The translations under genes were made by a program, and so were the position numbers. This document shows positions 1 to 9,469 of a stretch of 64,000 nucleotides of DNA, in pieces. Each line of letters begins with the position of its first letter. Within the stretch, counting starts at the first letter, position 1. This DNA comes from Rhodoferax aquaticus. Its GTDB lineage: Bacteria; Pseudomonadota; Gammaproteobacteria; Burkholderiales; Burkholderiaceae_C. Location of the stretch: assembly GCF_006974105.1 (NCBI RefSeq), contig NZ_CP036282.1:4526001-4590000 (forward strand). Reading direction: 5' to 3'. The notes under the pieces were generated by a model. That model saw only the letters and a list, made by a program, of their open reading frames with translations, was not told the DNA's origin and did no database searches.

Positions 1-1689
1 ACGCCTGTCATTCACGTCATCGCGCCACCCCTTCATTTCCTGAGTCAATGCCGGAAAGTGAGGGTCTTGCAAACCCGCATTGCTATTGGCGCTGTGGGCC
101 TGTTTGGCTGCGGCTTGGAGAGCCGCTTTCAATGACTCAGGAACACTACGCCCAATCCACTGCCAGTAGTCAATGTAGTTACTCGCATGCGTCAGCTGCA
201 AGAAACCACGCCCAAACCATGGCGCGTACCAGTAGCCCGTTGGGCTACCTTCCTGCAAGGCGCTCAGCCAAGCGGTTTCCTGAATCGCATTGCCGAAGAA
301 CGAAGCCTGTCGCTTGGGCGACGTGATGCCAAATTTGCGCATCATGCGATTGAGCGGATCAGCCTGCGCATCAATCAAAGCGCTTGCTGGCGTGAAGTTC
401 AAAGGCTCCCAGTGATAGCGATGCTCCAACGGGCTGGATGCATTGGCTTTGTATTTCTGGTGCCGTATGACCTTCATGGGCACCATCTGCTTTAGCTCGC
501 TCTTACTCAACCACCCACACCTACGCATCTGCTCAATGAACTCCAAGGGATGCAAATGCCACTGCGCATCCTTGTAGGCTTGCGGCAAGTCCGTCATGGT
601 CAGCGCCTTGATGTGTGCTGACAGCTTTTTCCAGTTCTCCCCGGTAGCGTCGCTCTTGAAGTAGTCCTCTTCCTTGATGTGCCCATAGCGCGCTTCAAAG
701 TCGCCTTGGTCAAACTCCGTGGGGAACTTGCAGATGGCTTTGCGCAGCTTGTGCGCAATCGCCGCTTTGCTGGTTTGCTCAAACAGGCGTGTGGGCTTGG
801 CCCGTGCCTCTTGCTTGGCCTGCGCCCCTTCTATCTCGCTCGTCAGAAGGGTCTTGAGTTTGGCACTGTCACAGCGCTGGTCGGTGGTGCGGGTGTCATC
901 GCCGATGCAATTCCAGCCTAGCACCGATGGGAAGTCTGCATCGCTGAATTTGCAGCTGCCTGCGGCGTTCAGGTCTGCCCACACCTCGCCTGCGGGTGTC
1001 ACTATCTTTCTCCAGTGGGCTGCGTTAGTGGGTAGCGGGTCTTTGTCGGTGGCTGCATCCCCCCAGCCTAGGTTGCGCCCAAAGCGCAAGAGTTCGTACC
1101 AGCCGCTGGGGCTGCTGCTGGCCTTGTATGCCGCTGGCAGGCTGTTGTGGCGGGTGTTGGCCTCCTGGTACAGCTTGTATTCGGCTTCTGTGTCGCTGCG
1201 CGGGCTGCCGATAGGCGCGCCCTCCACCGTGTAGCTGGTAAGCGTTGCATTGCCTGCGTAGCTGATTTGCACCCATTGGGCTGTGCCCAAGGTTTGCGCG
1301 GCTGCGCTTTGCAGGTGCTGGGTGGGCACCGTGCTTTGTACCGGTGTGCTCTGTGGCAGGTAGATGTAGGTGCTGCCGAACACCGCATCGGTGCGGCCAT
1401 CTTTGCTGGGGGCGGCATCCGCGTTAGGCCAGGTGGAGGGGTCTTGCCCGAGCAGCTTTTTGAGGTTTTCGTCGTTCAAACAAATCTCAAAGTGCATGTG
1501 CCCAGGCTGGGCATAGATGTGGCTCAGGTACGCGAACACGTTGTAGACGCGCTGCCGTGGGATTACTTGCACGAGTGCGGAGACACTGATGAGGACTTTC
1601 CTATTCTCAGAAGCTCCTTTTTTGATAGCGGCTAGCGCAAATTCCACGGTCGCTATCGGCCTTTTGGGCCTAAATAAAGCAGCTTGCAT
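1..1689 (-). CDS. Orphan, 5'-truncated T6SS-type peptidoglycan hydrolase effector (partial; runs off the left edge)
   Basis: On the minus strand the frame is open from an ATG at 1689 to base 1, with no stop, so the C-terminus lies outside the window. Positions 1523-501 are nearly identical to 4351-3329 of the complete effector gene. They encode only the last piece of the M23 peptidase domain (GHMHFE) and the middle region. Left of 501 the protein diverges but stays homologous to a GH19/lysozyme-like domain: FFGNAIQET, WYAPWFGRGFLQLT and NYIDYWQW are visible. Upstream of the shared block, about 1541-1594 resembles an internal piece of vgrG (LVQVIPRQRVY), followed by an intergenic-type repeat, so the first ~55 codons are probably junk read in frame. 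It looks like a recombination product: a promoterless cassette carrying an alternative toxin tip, comparable to orphan Rhs/CDI C-termini. Whether it is translated is unknown. Confidence 0.6.
   Translation of the reverse strand, partial: MQAALFRPKRPIATVEFALAAIKKGASENRKVLISVSALVQVIPRQRVYNVFAYLSHIYAQPGHMHFEICLNDENLKKLLGQDPSTWPNADAAPSKDGRTDAVFGSTYIYLPQSTPVQSTVPTQHLQSAAAQTLGTAQWVQISYAGNATLTSYTVEGAPIGSPRSDTEAEYKLYQEANTRHNSLPAAYKASSSPSGWYELLRFGRNLGWGDAATDKDPLPTNAAHWRKIVTPAGEVWADLNAAGSCKFSDADFPSVLGWNCIGDDTRTTDQRCDSAKLKTLLTSEIEGAQAKQEARAKPTRLFEQTSKAAIAHKLRKAICKFPTEFDQGDFEARYGHIKEEDYFKSDATGENWKKLSAHIKALTMTDLPQAYKDAQWHLHPLEFIEQMRRCGWLSKSELKQMVPMKVIRHQKYKANASSPLEHRYHWEPLNFTPASALIDAQADPLNRMMRKFGITSPKRQASFFGNAIQETAWLSALQEGSPTGYWYAPWFGRGFLQLTHASNYIDYWQWIGRSVPESLKAALQAAAKQAHSANSNAGLQDPHFPALTQEMKGWRDDVNDRR
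501..1523. repeat. Direct repeat of the effector middle region (second copy at 3329-4351)
   Basis: 1,023 bp at a constant offset of 2,828 bp, with only scattered substitutions (for example around 950-970 versus 3780-3800). Both borders are abrupt. It encodes the region linking the M23 and GH19-like domains of the effector, so homologous recombination across it would exchange the C-terminal toxin domain. Confidence 0.9.
1612..1672. repeat. Small intergenic repeat element, Comamonadaceae type
   Basis: The stretch contains GATAGCGGCTAGCGCAAATT followed by GTCGCTATCGGCC, an imperfect palindrome of the AGCTxCTAGCGC style that I associate with intergenic repeats in this family. A degenerate relative (GATAGCTGCTTGCGCAATAT) lies near 7935-7955. 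The family assignment is from memory and not verified. Confidence 0.4.
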
Positions 1690-1788
1690 TAATCGCCCCC
1701 GCTTAGCCGCAGTTGTGTGCGGTGTGGTGTGTTTGCGATTAGTGGGATAGACGAGCACTGCTGAGCTCGATGCAATCGCTTGCACCAC

Positions 1789-2448
1789 TTATTTGCCCGC
1801 TGCTTCGGTTGCAACATCGTTCAGGAATTCAATGCTGCGAATCATCTCTAGCGCGTAGGGGGTCAGGTCACCTTTTGGGCCGTCAGCCAGATAAGCCACA
1901 GTACCGTAGCCACACAGCGCTTTGGGTGGGTGAAACAAGCAAAAGCTCATGTTTCGGCGTCGCCCGCCTTCCTCTCCCGTAGTGTCGTCCGTGAGTTGCA
2001 CGTAACCTCGTGAGTTAGCAGCCTGGATATTGACAACGCGAGTTGCCTTGTCGCCAATAACGCGCTCTTCAGGGGTTGGATTCCATGAGTTAAACCACCG
2101 CTCTAAATCCTTGACCCAGATCTTCTTTGACTTTTCATACCGGGCCCCAGAGTAGTTGGTAGGTGCCCCATCGGCATCCGGATCATCTTTGTCATAGCAG
2201 GTTAAATTGAATTCCAGTTCATTCAACATGGTCCGCCATCTTCTAGGAAGTGGATCGCCAATGGTGAACCCACCTTTGAACAATCTTGATAGCCCGCCAT
2301 TAAGGGGAGTCAAGTCGGGTAATTCCATACCGACATGGCAACCTGCATCAACTCTTGCAGTCACTTTTATCAATGGCAGTAGATTTGCATTTCCAGCCCA
2401 CAGTGTTGGGGCTAGCACCAAAGAAGCTATTGCAAGTACGTACTTCAT
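1789..2448 (-). CDS. Probable periplasmic immunity protein of the T6SS effector
   Basis: A 219-residue protein starting MKYVLAIASLVLAPTLWAGN, a clear Sec signal peptide, so the product acts in the periplasm, where a peptidoglycan hydrolase effector delivered by T6SS would act. Its ATG (2448-2446) overlaps the TGA of the effector gene in an ATGA junction, so the two are translationally coupled. I chose this start over the longer in-frame extension because of the signal peptide and the coupling. I do not recognise the mature domain; it has several cysteines (TCYDKDD, SFCLFHPP, LCGYG) that could form disulfides. The immunity role is inferred from position and export only; an accessory periplasmic protein is the alternative. 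Confidence 0.65.
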   Translation of the reverse strand: MKYVLAIASLVLAPTLWAGNANLLPLIKVTARVDAGCHVGMELPDLTPLNGGLSRLFKGGFTIGDPLPRRWRTMLNELEFNLTCYDKDDPDADGAPTNYSGARYEKSKKIWVKDLERWFNSWNPTPEERVIGDKATRVVNIQAANSRGYVQLTDDTTGEEGGRRRNMSFCLFHPPKALCGYGTVAYLADGPKGDLTPYALEMIRSIEFLNDVATEAAGK

Positions 2449-4790
2449 TGCGCCCGCCTCGGTATATATCCCTCTGGGTAGTCCAACGCTATGCCAGTAC
2501 CACTTGCAAACCTCATCTCCGTCAACACCGCCAGCGCCACGCCGTAGGCACTGCAACGGGCATCAAAGCCGTTAATTCCGGCGTAGTTGATGTTATCCAC
2601 CGCACCCGGCAAGTTGACCGAGGCCGAGACTTTCCAGAACGTGGGGCTGCGGTAGTACACCTTGTCGCCCTTGGACTGGCCGTTGCTGTCCACGATGGCA
2701 ACACTGCGGCGCTCCAGTACGTGCTGGCCGTCGGCATGCTTGATCATCAGTGCTGCCCAATAGAAGCCCGCGCTGTCTGAGGGTGCTAACTTTTCTTCGG
2801 GCAACTCAGACCTAGCACCACCGTTCACTTGCGAACGCCAGTCTTTGATTTCTTGTGTCACCTGGGGGAAGTACGCATCATCGAGCAGCTTCTGTGCTCG
2901 TTTGGCCGTGTTCTTGTACATGTCGTCATAGGTGTTCTTGAGCTGGGTGTCCAAGGCCACGTCAAGCTTACGACCGCGCCAGCGCCAGTATGCAAAGTAG
3001 TTACCCGGCGATGTCAGTTGCAAAAAGCCTCGTCCGAACCACGGCTCGTACCACAGGCTACTTCCCGCATTCTCTTGCAAGCTACTCAACCAGTTCGACT
3101 CCTGTACTGCGTTGCCAAAGAAGCTGGCCATGCGCAGAGGAGTGTGGATGCCGTACTTGCGCAGGGTGCGATTCATCGGGATGCGGTGGTTGGCGATCAA
3201 CCCACTTTCTAAGTTTTGATCGGAAACGTTGACTTTCTCCCAAAACACTCCCGGATGCCTGCCACCTTGGGTATCTTTCCATTGCCCGCTACGCACCGCA
3301 TAACTGGGCAGCAGTTGTGTGAACTCACTCTTACTCAACCAGCCACACCTACGCATCTGCTCAATGAACTCCAAGGGATGCAAATGCCACTGCGCATCCT
3401 TGTAGGCTTGCGGCAAGTCCGTCATGGTCAGCGCCTTGATGTGTGCTGACAGCTTTTTCCAGTTCTCCCCGGTAGCGTCGCTCTTGAAGTAGTCCTCCTC
3501 CTTGATGTGCCCATAGCGCGCTTCAAAGTCGCCTTGGTCAAACTCCGTGGGGAACTTGCAGATGGCTTTGCGCAGCTTGTGCGCAATCGCCGCTTTGCTG
3601 GTTTGCTCAAACAGGCGTGTGGGCTTGGCCCGTGCCTCTTGCTTGGCCTGCGCCCCTTCTATCTCGCTCGTCAGAAGGGTCTTGAGTTTGGCACTGTCAC
3701 AGCGCTGGTCGGTGGTGCGGGTGTCATCGCCTATGCAATTCCAGCCTAGCACCGATGGGAAGTCTGCATCGCTGAATTTGTAGCTGCCAGTGGCGTTCAG
3801 GTCTGCCCACACCTCGCCTGCGGGTGTCACTATCTTTCTCCAGTGGGCTGCGTTAGTGGGTAGCGGGTCTTTGTCGGTGGCTGCATCCCCCCAGCCTAGG
3901 TTGCGCCCAAAGCGCAAGAGTTCGTACCAGCCGCTGGGGCTGCTGCTGGCCTTGTCTGCCGCTGGCAGGCTGTTGTGGCGGGTGTTAGCTTCCTGGTACA
4001 GCTTGTATTCGGCTTCTGTGTCGCTGCGCGGGCTGCCGATAGGCGCGCCCTGCACCGTGTAGCTGGTAAGCGTTGCATTGCCTGCGTAGCTGATTTGCAC
4101 CCATTGGGCTGTGCCCAAGGTTTGCGCGGCTGCGCTTTGCAGGTGCTGGGTGGGCACCGTGCTTTGTACCGGTGTGCTCTGTGGCAGGTAGATGTAGGTG
4201 CTGCCGAACACCGCATCGGTGCGGCCATCTTTGCTGGGGGCGGCATCCGCGTTGGGCCAGGTGGAGGGGTCTTGCCCGAGCAGCTTTTTGAGGTTGTCGT
4301 CGTTCAAACAAATCTCAAAGTGCATGTGCCCAGGCTGGGCATAGATGTGGCCGGGCTTGCCTAGGCTGTCTTTGCGGTACACCTTGTCGCCTGCTTTGAG
4401 GCTTTTGTTGATCGCACTGAGATGGGCGTACACGCTGTAGTAGGTAATGGCAGTGGGCGTATTGCCACTGGCGCCGATTTCGGTGGTGTGCTCCAAGATG
4501 AGCATGCCTTTATCAGTCCACTCCGGGCCACTGCCAAAGGCGGCGTAGTTTTGGGGGTGGTCTTTGTCGGAGCTGGGCTGGGCATCGGGTGGGCTGAGGT
4601 AAATCACTTTGCCGTCAGCAATAGCGCGCACTTCAACATAGCTGCTGTTTTCTTGCGGTGCAATCAGGTGCTGGCCGTTGTGCCATTCCAGGTGGGACGT
4701 AACCGGGTACTGACCCGTGAACGCCAATTGAATGTTTGGGTTGTTGTCTTGCGGGGTGCCGGACTTTAAGAAGGGAGGGCTAATCAACAT
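2445..4790 (-). CDS. T6SS effector: N-terminal M23 peptidase plus C-terminal GH19/lysozyme-like domain
   Basis: A 781-residue protein without signal peptide, consistent with delivery by VgrG. Residues ~30-170 look like an M23/LytM endopeptidase: HLEWHNGQHL, VEVRAIADGKVIYLSP and the terminal GHMHFE motif with metal-binding histidines. The middle (~250-530) carries a WYELLRF segment and a stretch shared with the orphan copy (LHPLEFIEQMRRCGWLSKSE). Residues ~550-690 resemble GH19 chitinase/lysozyme-like folds: FFGNAVQESNW contains the candidate catalytic glutamate and is followed by WYEPWFGRGFLQLTSPGNY. Predicted to cleave both peptide and glycan bonds of peptidoglycan. It starts 12 bp after vgrG and its stop overlaps the start of the presumed immunity gene, giving a vgrG-effector-immunity operon. 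Confidence 0.8.
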   Translation of the reverse strand: MLISPPFLKSGTPQDNNPNIQLAFTGQYPVTSHLEWHNGQHLIAPQENSSYVEVRAIADGKVIYLSPPDAQPSSDKDHPQNYAAFGSGPEWTDKGMLILEHTTEIGASGNTPTAITYYSVYAHLSAINKSLKAGDKVYRKDSLGKPGHIYAQPGHMHFEICLNDDNLKKLLGQDPSTWPNADAAPSKDGRTDAVFGSTYIYLPQSTPVQSTVPTQHLQSAAAQTLGTAQWVQISYAGNATLTSYTVQGAPIGSPRSDTEAEYKLYQEANTRHNSLPAADKASSSPSGWYELLRFGRNLGWGDAATDKDPLPTNAAHWRKIVTPAGEVWADLNATGSYKFSDADFPSVLGWNCIGDDTRTTDQRCDSAKLKTLLTSEIEGAQAKQEARAKPTRLFEQTSKAAIAHKLRKAICKFPTEFDQGDFEARYGHIKEEDYFKSDATGENWKKLSAHIKALTMTDLPQAYKDAQWHLHPLEFIEQMRRCGWLSKSEFTQLLPSYAVRSGQWKDTQGGRHPGVFWEKVNVSDQNLESGLIANHRIPMNRTLRKYGIHTPLRMASFFGNAVQESNWLSSLQENAGSSLWYEPWFGRGFLQLTSPGNYFAYWRWRGRKLDVALDTQLKNTYDDMYKNTAKRAQKLLDDAYFPQVTQEIKDWRSQVNGGARSELPEEKLAPSDSAGFYWAALMIKHADGQHVLERRSVAIVDSNGQSKGDKVYYRSPTFWKVSASVNLPGAVDNINYAGINGFDARCSAYGVALAVLTEMRFASGTGIALDYPEGYIPRRAQ

Positions 4791-4802
4791 GAGGGACTTT
4801 CT

Positions 4803-7478
4803 TTATGCGGAGAAACTGCGTTTGGCGGCGGGTGTGCCAGTGGGCAATTCCGGCATGCTCACACTCCCCGCCTTGCCCGGTGCCAGCCCGTGGTAGGCCG
4901 CATGCGCCACATGGCTGCCGGCTGTTTGGCTGTGGATGCCGGCTGCACTCCACACCGTTTGGCTGCCGCCGCCGTTGATGACCAGCCGCTCTTTGGCCAT
5001 GATGCTGACCCGGTTGGCGGTGACGGTGATGTCCAGCTTGGAGAGCAGGTTCAAGCTCTTTTGCAGGGCTTGGATGTCGATGTCTGCTTTGGCGCTTACC
5101 AGTTTGATGCCGCTGTGCTTGGGGTCTTTCTTGCCTTTGCCGTAGGCAAACAGTTTGATGGCTTCTTTGGCACTCACCAGCCAACTCTTGGCGGTAGACG
5201 TGCTCACAAGGCCCCCCGCGCTGATGGCGTGGTGCGCCTGGCTGTGCTGGTGCGTGCTGCCTGCGGTGGTGCTCTCAATACCGGCTGGGCTTGTCAGCAC
5301 CAAGTGAGGCTCTGCCAGTTCGGGGTGCACTCCTTCTTTACCTTTGATGGCCTCGTTTTGCACTTGCAGTGCACTGGCAACTTCACCTTGATCAGCCCCC
5401 TCCCCCGCGTCTTGCGCCTGGTGCTGAGCGGCCAAGTTCCCCAAGCTGTGGTGTTGCTCTTGCGCTTGGCTTAGGCGCGCAGCGGTTTCGCTCAGGGCTT
5501 TGACATGGCCTTGGGCGTTGGGCCTGCCTTCCGTGCTGATGAGCAGGCCGTCTTGGGCGCGGAGGACGCCGTGGCCATCCGTGCGCAGCTCAAAGCCTTC
5601 GCCCCGGTGTTCTTGACGGCCTGCCCTGCTCTCTATGCGGGTGATGTGGCCTAGGCTCAAGCTGCTGTGCTGATGGTCGCTTTTGGCTTGCACCTGGATT
5701 TGCTCTGCGGTGTCGTCCAAGAGCACATGGTTGCTTCTTCCTGCGGCGGCGTTGCCTTGGCCGGCTGTGAGTTCCCTGCTGCGGATGCCAGAGAGGGCCT
5801 GTTGGCCGGGCAGCTCCCAGGGCGGCTGGTTGTTCTGGTTGTAGACAGCCGCGATCACGATGGGTTTGTCCGGGTCTCCGCCTTCAAAGCTCACCAGCAC
5901 TTCTTGCCCTATGCGGGGAATATGGATGGCACCTAGCTGGTTGCCCGCCCAAGGGCTTACCACCCGCACCCAGCAGCTGCTGCGTTGGTCGCGCGCGTCA
6001 TGCCTATCCCAGGGGAAGTGCACCTTGATGCGGCTGAGGTAGTCGGTGTGGTGGTTGGCCCCTGCGGGGCCGACTACCAAGGCGCTCAAGGGGCCGGGGA
6101 TCAGGGGTTTGCTCTGTGTGCCGTCAGGGCGCAGGGCGATGGTGCTGGGCTGGACCTCGAATTCGGTGTGGACGCGCCATTTTCCTTGGGGGGTGTCTTG
6201 GGTGTTGTTGCTACCTGTTTTGTGCTCACTCGGGTTTTCTATATCGAGTGTGGTGTGCAAGACGATGTATTCGGTGTTGGCGCTGGTCTGGGGGTGCTCG
6301 GCCAGGGTGAAGCTGCTGCCGGGCACGATGCCGCGGATGTGGCCGGCTCCCCGCGCACGCAAGGCACCTTGGCGCAGGGCTTGCAGGCGCAAGCGGGCCA
6401 GGTGTTGGCCTTGGGGTTCGGTTTGGTTGGCGGCGTCGGCTCCTGCTCCGGCCCCGGCGTTGGGTTGGCTGTAGTCGGAGGAAGAGAGGGAGGTGTTTGC
6501 TCCACCACCCACCCCGCTATTAGCTCCCCGCCAGAGGTAGATCTGGTGGGCCGGGTGATTGCCTGCATGGTCGCTGCTGGCTTGCACCGCCAGGCTGGCT
6601 TGGGGGCGGGTGTAGTCGTAGTCGGCACTGGCGTAGGCGCTGGCAGTCAGGCGCTGCACCGGGCTGAAGCGGTGGATGTACTCGCGGTCGGTCTTGTGCC
6701 CCAGCGGGTAGTAGGGGATGGTGTGGTAGGGGTTGAGGCCGGGATCAGCGCTGTTTTGTTGCAGGTCTTGTTGCCGGATTTGGAAGGCACCGTTGTGGTC
6801 GCTCCAGATGAGACGGTGGGCCTCGCCGCTGTGCTCGAAGTGGTAGTTGATGCCCCACTCTTGCATGAGCCGGGTGATGAATTGCAGGTCGGTTTCGTTG
6901 TACTGCACGCAGTAGTCGCGCACGGGGTAGTTCTCAATGAGCCTTTTGGTACTGGGCTGGGGGTAGTTGGCCAGCACGTGTTCGATCACGTCGACCGGGC
7001 TCATGTCTTGGAAGACTTTGCAGTCGCTCTTGAGCCGGGCCTGGGCTAGCCAGGGCTCCAGGGTGAGTTGGTAGACGCGCTGGCGTGGGGTCTCTTGCAC
7101 GAGGGTGGCTGCGGTGATGAGGGCGCTGATTTGGCGCGCTCCGCTGCCTTGGTGGGGGGTGGCGAGTTGGCCCTTGACGACCCCACCGATGCTGCCCGCC
7201 TCAAACGTGCCCATGCCTTCGAGCTGGATGTGGCAGCTAATGGCCTGGCCCATGAGGGCTTGGAGGTCCAGCTCTACCAGGCCACCCGGGACCGAGGTGT
7301 CCGGGGTTTGCAGGGTGAGTTGGTAGCGAAAGAGTTGGTTGATGCCTTCGTGGCCTTCCAAGCGCACGGCTTGAAGTTGGGCGTGACCGGCTTGGGCCTC
7401 TAGGCTGGCGCTGCTAATGGTGAGGATGCGCTCTGCGGGGATGAGGGTGGTGAGGCTGGTGAGACTGGGGGTGGGCAT
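4803..7478 (-). CDS. vgrG: Type VI secretion tip protein VgrG (TssI)
   Basis: An 891-residue VgrG that forms the trimeric spike at the tip of the T6SS tube. The N-terminal gp27-like part includes RVYQLTLEPWLAQARLKSD, VIEHVLANYP and NETDLQFITRLMQEWGINY. The gp5-like OB region includes HFPWDRHDARDQRSSCWVRV and GQEVLVSFEGGDPDKPIV. A DUF2345-type beta-helix extension follows (LDITVTANRVSIMAKERLVI). The tail (PELPTGTPAAKRSFSA) has no separate toxin domain, so cargo must be non-covalent; the next gene, 12 bp downstream, is the obvious cargo. No structural T6SS genes (tssB/C and so on) are in the window, so this is an orphan vgrG island or the edge of a larger locus. Confidence 0.95.
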   Translation of the reverse strand: MPTPSLTSLTTLIPAERILTISSASLEAQAGHAQLQAVRLEGHEGINQLFRYQLTLQTPDTSVPGGLVELDLQALMGQAISCHIQLEGMGTFEAGSIGGVVKGQLATPHQGSGARQISALITAATLVQETPRQRVYQLTLEPWLAQARLKSDCKVFQDMSPVDVIEHVLANYPQPSTKRLIENYPVRDYCVQYNETDLQFITRLMQEWGINYHFEHSGEAHRLIWSDHNGAFQIRQQDLQQNSADPGLNPYHTIPYYPLGHKTDREYIHRFSPVQRLTASAYASADYDYTRPQASLAVQASSDHAGNHPAHQIYLWRGANSGVGGGANTSLSSSDYSQPNAGAGAGADAANQTEPQGQHLARLRLQALRQGALRARGAGHIRGIVPGSSFTLAEHPQTSANTEYIVLHTTLDIENPSEHKTGSNNTQDTPQGKWRVHTEFEVQPSTIALRPDGTQSKPLIPGPLSALVVGPAGANHHTDYLSRIKVHFPWDRHDARDQRSSCWVRVVSPWAGNQLGAIHIPRIGQEVLVSFEGGDPDKPIVIAAVYNQNNQPPWELPGQQALSGIRSRELTAGQGNAAAGRSNHVLLDDTAEQIQVQAKSDHQHSSLSLGHITRIESRAGRQEHRGEGFELRTDGHGVLRAQDGLLISTEGRPNAQGHVKALSETAARLSQAQEQHHSLGNLAAQHQAQDAGEGADQGEVASALQVQNEAIKGKEGVHPELAEPHLVLTSPAGIESTTAGSTHQHSQAHHAISAGGLVSTSTAKSWLVSAKEAIKLFAYGKGKKDPKHSGIKLVSAKADIDIQALQKSLNLLSKLDITVTANRVSIMAKERLVINGGGSQTVWSAAGIHSQTAGSHVAHAAYHGLAPGKAGSVSMPELPTGTPAAKRSFSA

Positions 7479-8098
7479 AGCTTAGCTCCGTGGCTTATCC
7501 GTGGTGGACCGGGCCAAGGTTGCGCAAGTGAATGCGCGTTGAGTCGTTCGTTGCATCGTTAGCCCCTTCATTCAAATACCGCACGCGGTAAAAAGTAGCC
7601 ACCGCCCTCGCGCCGCCCGCTGGTGATGATTCCGATGGTTTTGGCCTTGAGGCTGCCTTGCAGCAAACCTAGGTCTTCATCGCGCATCACCGGATGCAGG
7701 TCGCAGCGGTTCTGTCGCAATCAGCCATTGTGAGGAAGCTAACGGCGTGTCTTTGTAAAAACGGCTTTGCAATTGCTGTTGAGTGCTTTGCTATGTGTGC
7801 GCCCGCTGGTACGCAGCTTGCCCCTTGCGCTTTGGCCATTTGGAAGAAATGATGCAAGCGCGTGGCGACTTGGGACGACGGATCAGGGGCGAGCTGTCTT
7901 CAGAACTACCCGTTAGCGCCGGTTGCTAGAGTTTTGATAGCTGCTTGCGCAATATCCATGGGCATCAGTAGCACTTTTGGACATGATTTCAGAAAATCAG
8001 AGCTTCACACGCACTTCACACCGTCCACACAGGCAGCGCACATTGCGTTCACCACGGCTGCGGACACTGCCAGCTCCATGACCGAATAGGAGTTGAGA
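7479..8098. other. 620-bp gap: gene remnant, degenerate intergenic repeat and creD leader
   Basis: No convincing complete gene. On the minus strand 7706-7568 reads as the C-terminal end of a protein (DLHPVMRDEDLGLLQGS ... GGGYFLPRAVFE, then TGA) without a usable start, probably a decayed remnant. Near 7927-7975 lies a degenerate copy of the small intergenic repeat described at 1612-1672. The last ~50 bp hold the ribosome binding site of the next gene (AGGAG at 8088-8092). Confidence 0.4.
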
Positions 8099-9418
8099 GT
8101 GAAAAATGCATTGCTGATGAAGGGGCTGCTGGTGTCTTTGCTGGCGCTGATTTTGTGGGTGCCGCTGAGCATGATTGAGCACACCATTGAGGAGCGCACC
8201 CGCTACCGCGCGGAGGCGGTCAACGCCATTGCAGCCAGTTCTGCGGGTGAGCAAAAGCTGTGGGGGCCTGTGCTCACGGTGCAGGTGGAAGAGGAGTTTG
8301 ACGAAGAGATTTCCGGCTGGACGCCGGTGAATGGCAAGAAGGGCTACGCCCGGCGCAGCCGCTCGCACGTGATCACTGTGCAGCCCGAGTCGGTGGACTT
8401 TCAGGGCAGCATGGTGGTGGAGAAGCGTGCCTTTGGTCTGTACAGCACGCCGGTTTATGAGTTGCACGCGGTGCTGAGCGGCCAGTTTGTGACCCCCAGT
8501 GTGCGTGCCTTGCCTGCACTGGGCCCCAACGCCACGCTGAAGTGGGGCGTGCCCGTGCTGTCGGTGGGCGTGGCAGACACGCGTGGCATCTCTGGTGCAC
8601 CCAAGGTGTTGCTCGCCAACCGGGAGTTGAGCACGGCGCGTGGCAGCGTGGCGGAGGCATTCAAAACAGGGTTTCACGCCTCAGGCCCCACGGCAGTTGA
8701 CGGCAACCCTACGGCGCTGACGTTTAGCGTGGACATGCAGCTGGCCGGTACCAGCGCGTTTGGCTTTGTGCCCACCGGCGAGGTGTCTACTGCCACGCTG
8801 TCGGGCAACTGGCCGCACCCGAGCTTTGGTGGCGACTTTTTGCCGCGCAGCCGCACCTTGGACAAAAACACATTTACCGCGCAGTGGGGTACTACCGCTT
8901 TGGCGTCCACCGGTGTGGCAGACAGTACCCATGAGGCGCGCGGCTTTCAGGTCAAGCTGATTGAGCCGGTGGACGTGTACCAGCAAGCCATGCGCTCGGT
9001 GAAGTACGGCTTTTTGTTCATTGCGCTGAGCTTTGCGAGCTTCTTCTTGTTTGAGCAGATCAAGCAGTTGCGCATCCACCCCATCCAGTACGCCTTGGTG
9101 GGCTTGGCACAGGCGGTGTTTTTCTTGCTGCTGACCAGCTTGTCGGAGCACTTGTCGTTTGCAGCGGCTTACGGCGCAGCGGCGGTGGCCTCTGTGGGCT
9201 TGGTGGGAACTTACCTAGCCTCAGTGCTGCGCAGCACGCCGCGCGCCATGGGGTTTGGTGCCGCCATGGCCACGCTGTATGGCGCGCTCTATGGCATTTT
9301 GCAGTCCGAGCAGAACGCCTTGTTGCTGGGCTCAGTCTTGCTGTTCTTGGTGTTGGCAGCGTTCATGCTGGGCACACGCCGGGTGGACTGGTATGGCGCA
9401 GGGGCTGAACGCAGCTAA
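8099..9418 (+). CDS. creD: CreD-like inner-membrane protein
   Basis: About 439 residues, matching the CreD family length (~450). One N-terminal membrane segment (LLMKGLLVSLLALILWVPL) precedes a large periplasmic domain (EEISGWTPVNGKKGYARRS, FLPRSRTLDK), then a run of five to six hydrophobic helices from about residue 300 (YGFLFIALSFASFFLFEQIK onward). I placed the start at the GTG at 8099, six bases after AGGAG; a TTG at 8093 overlaps that site. In E. coli CreD is part of the CreBC envelope-stress regulon, but no creBC is adjacent here and the role is not established. It stands alone and converges with the HD-GYP-like gene. Confidence 0.8.
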   Translation: MKNALLMKGLLVSLLALILWVPLSMIEHTIEERTRYRAEAVNAIAASSAGEQKLWGPVLTVQVEEEFDEEISGWTPVNGKKGYARRSRSHVITVQPESVDFQGSMVVEKRAFGLYSTPVYELHAVLSGQFVTPSVRALPALGPNATLKWGVPVLSVGVADTRGISGAPKVLLANRELSTARGSVAEAFKTGFHASGPTAVDGNPTALTFSVDMQLAGTSAFGFVPTGEVSTATLSGNWPHPSFGGDFLPRSRTLDKNTFTAQWGTTALASTGVADSTHEARGFQVKLIEPVDVYQQAMRSVKYGFLFIALSFASFFLFEQIKQLRIHPIQYALVGLAQAVFFLLLTSLSEHLSFAAAYGAAAVASVGLVGTYLASVLRSTPRAMGFGAAMATLYGALYGILQSEQNALLLGSVLLFLVLAAFMLGTRRVDWYGAGAERS

Positions 9419-9469
9419 AGCGGCTAGGGGGTGACGCCGCTCCCAAGCGTGCAGTGGGTCTAAGGCTGT

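Noticed and set aside
7862..8089. 75-residue frame before creD
   Set aside because: It overlaps a degenerate intergenic repeat and has no family resemblance or ribosome binding site.
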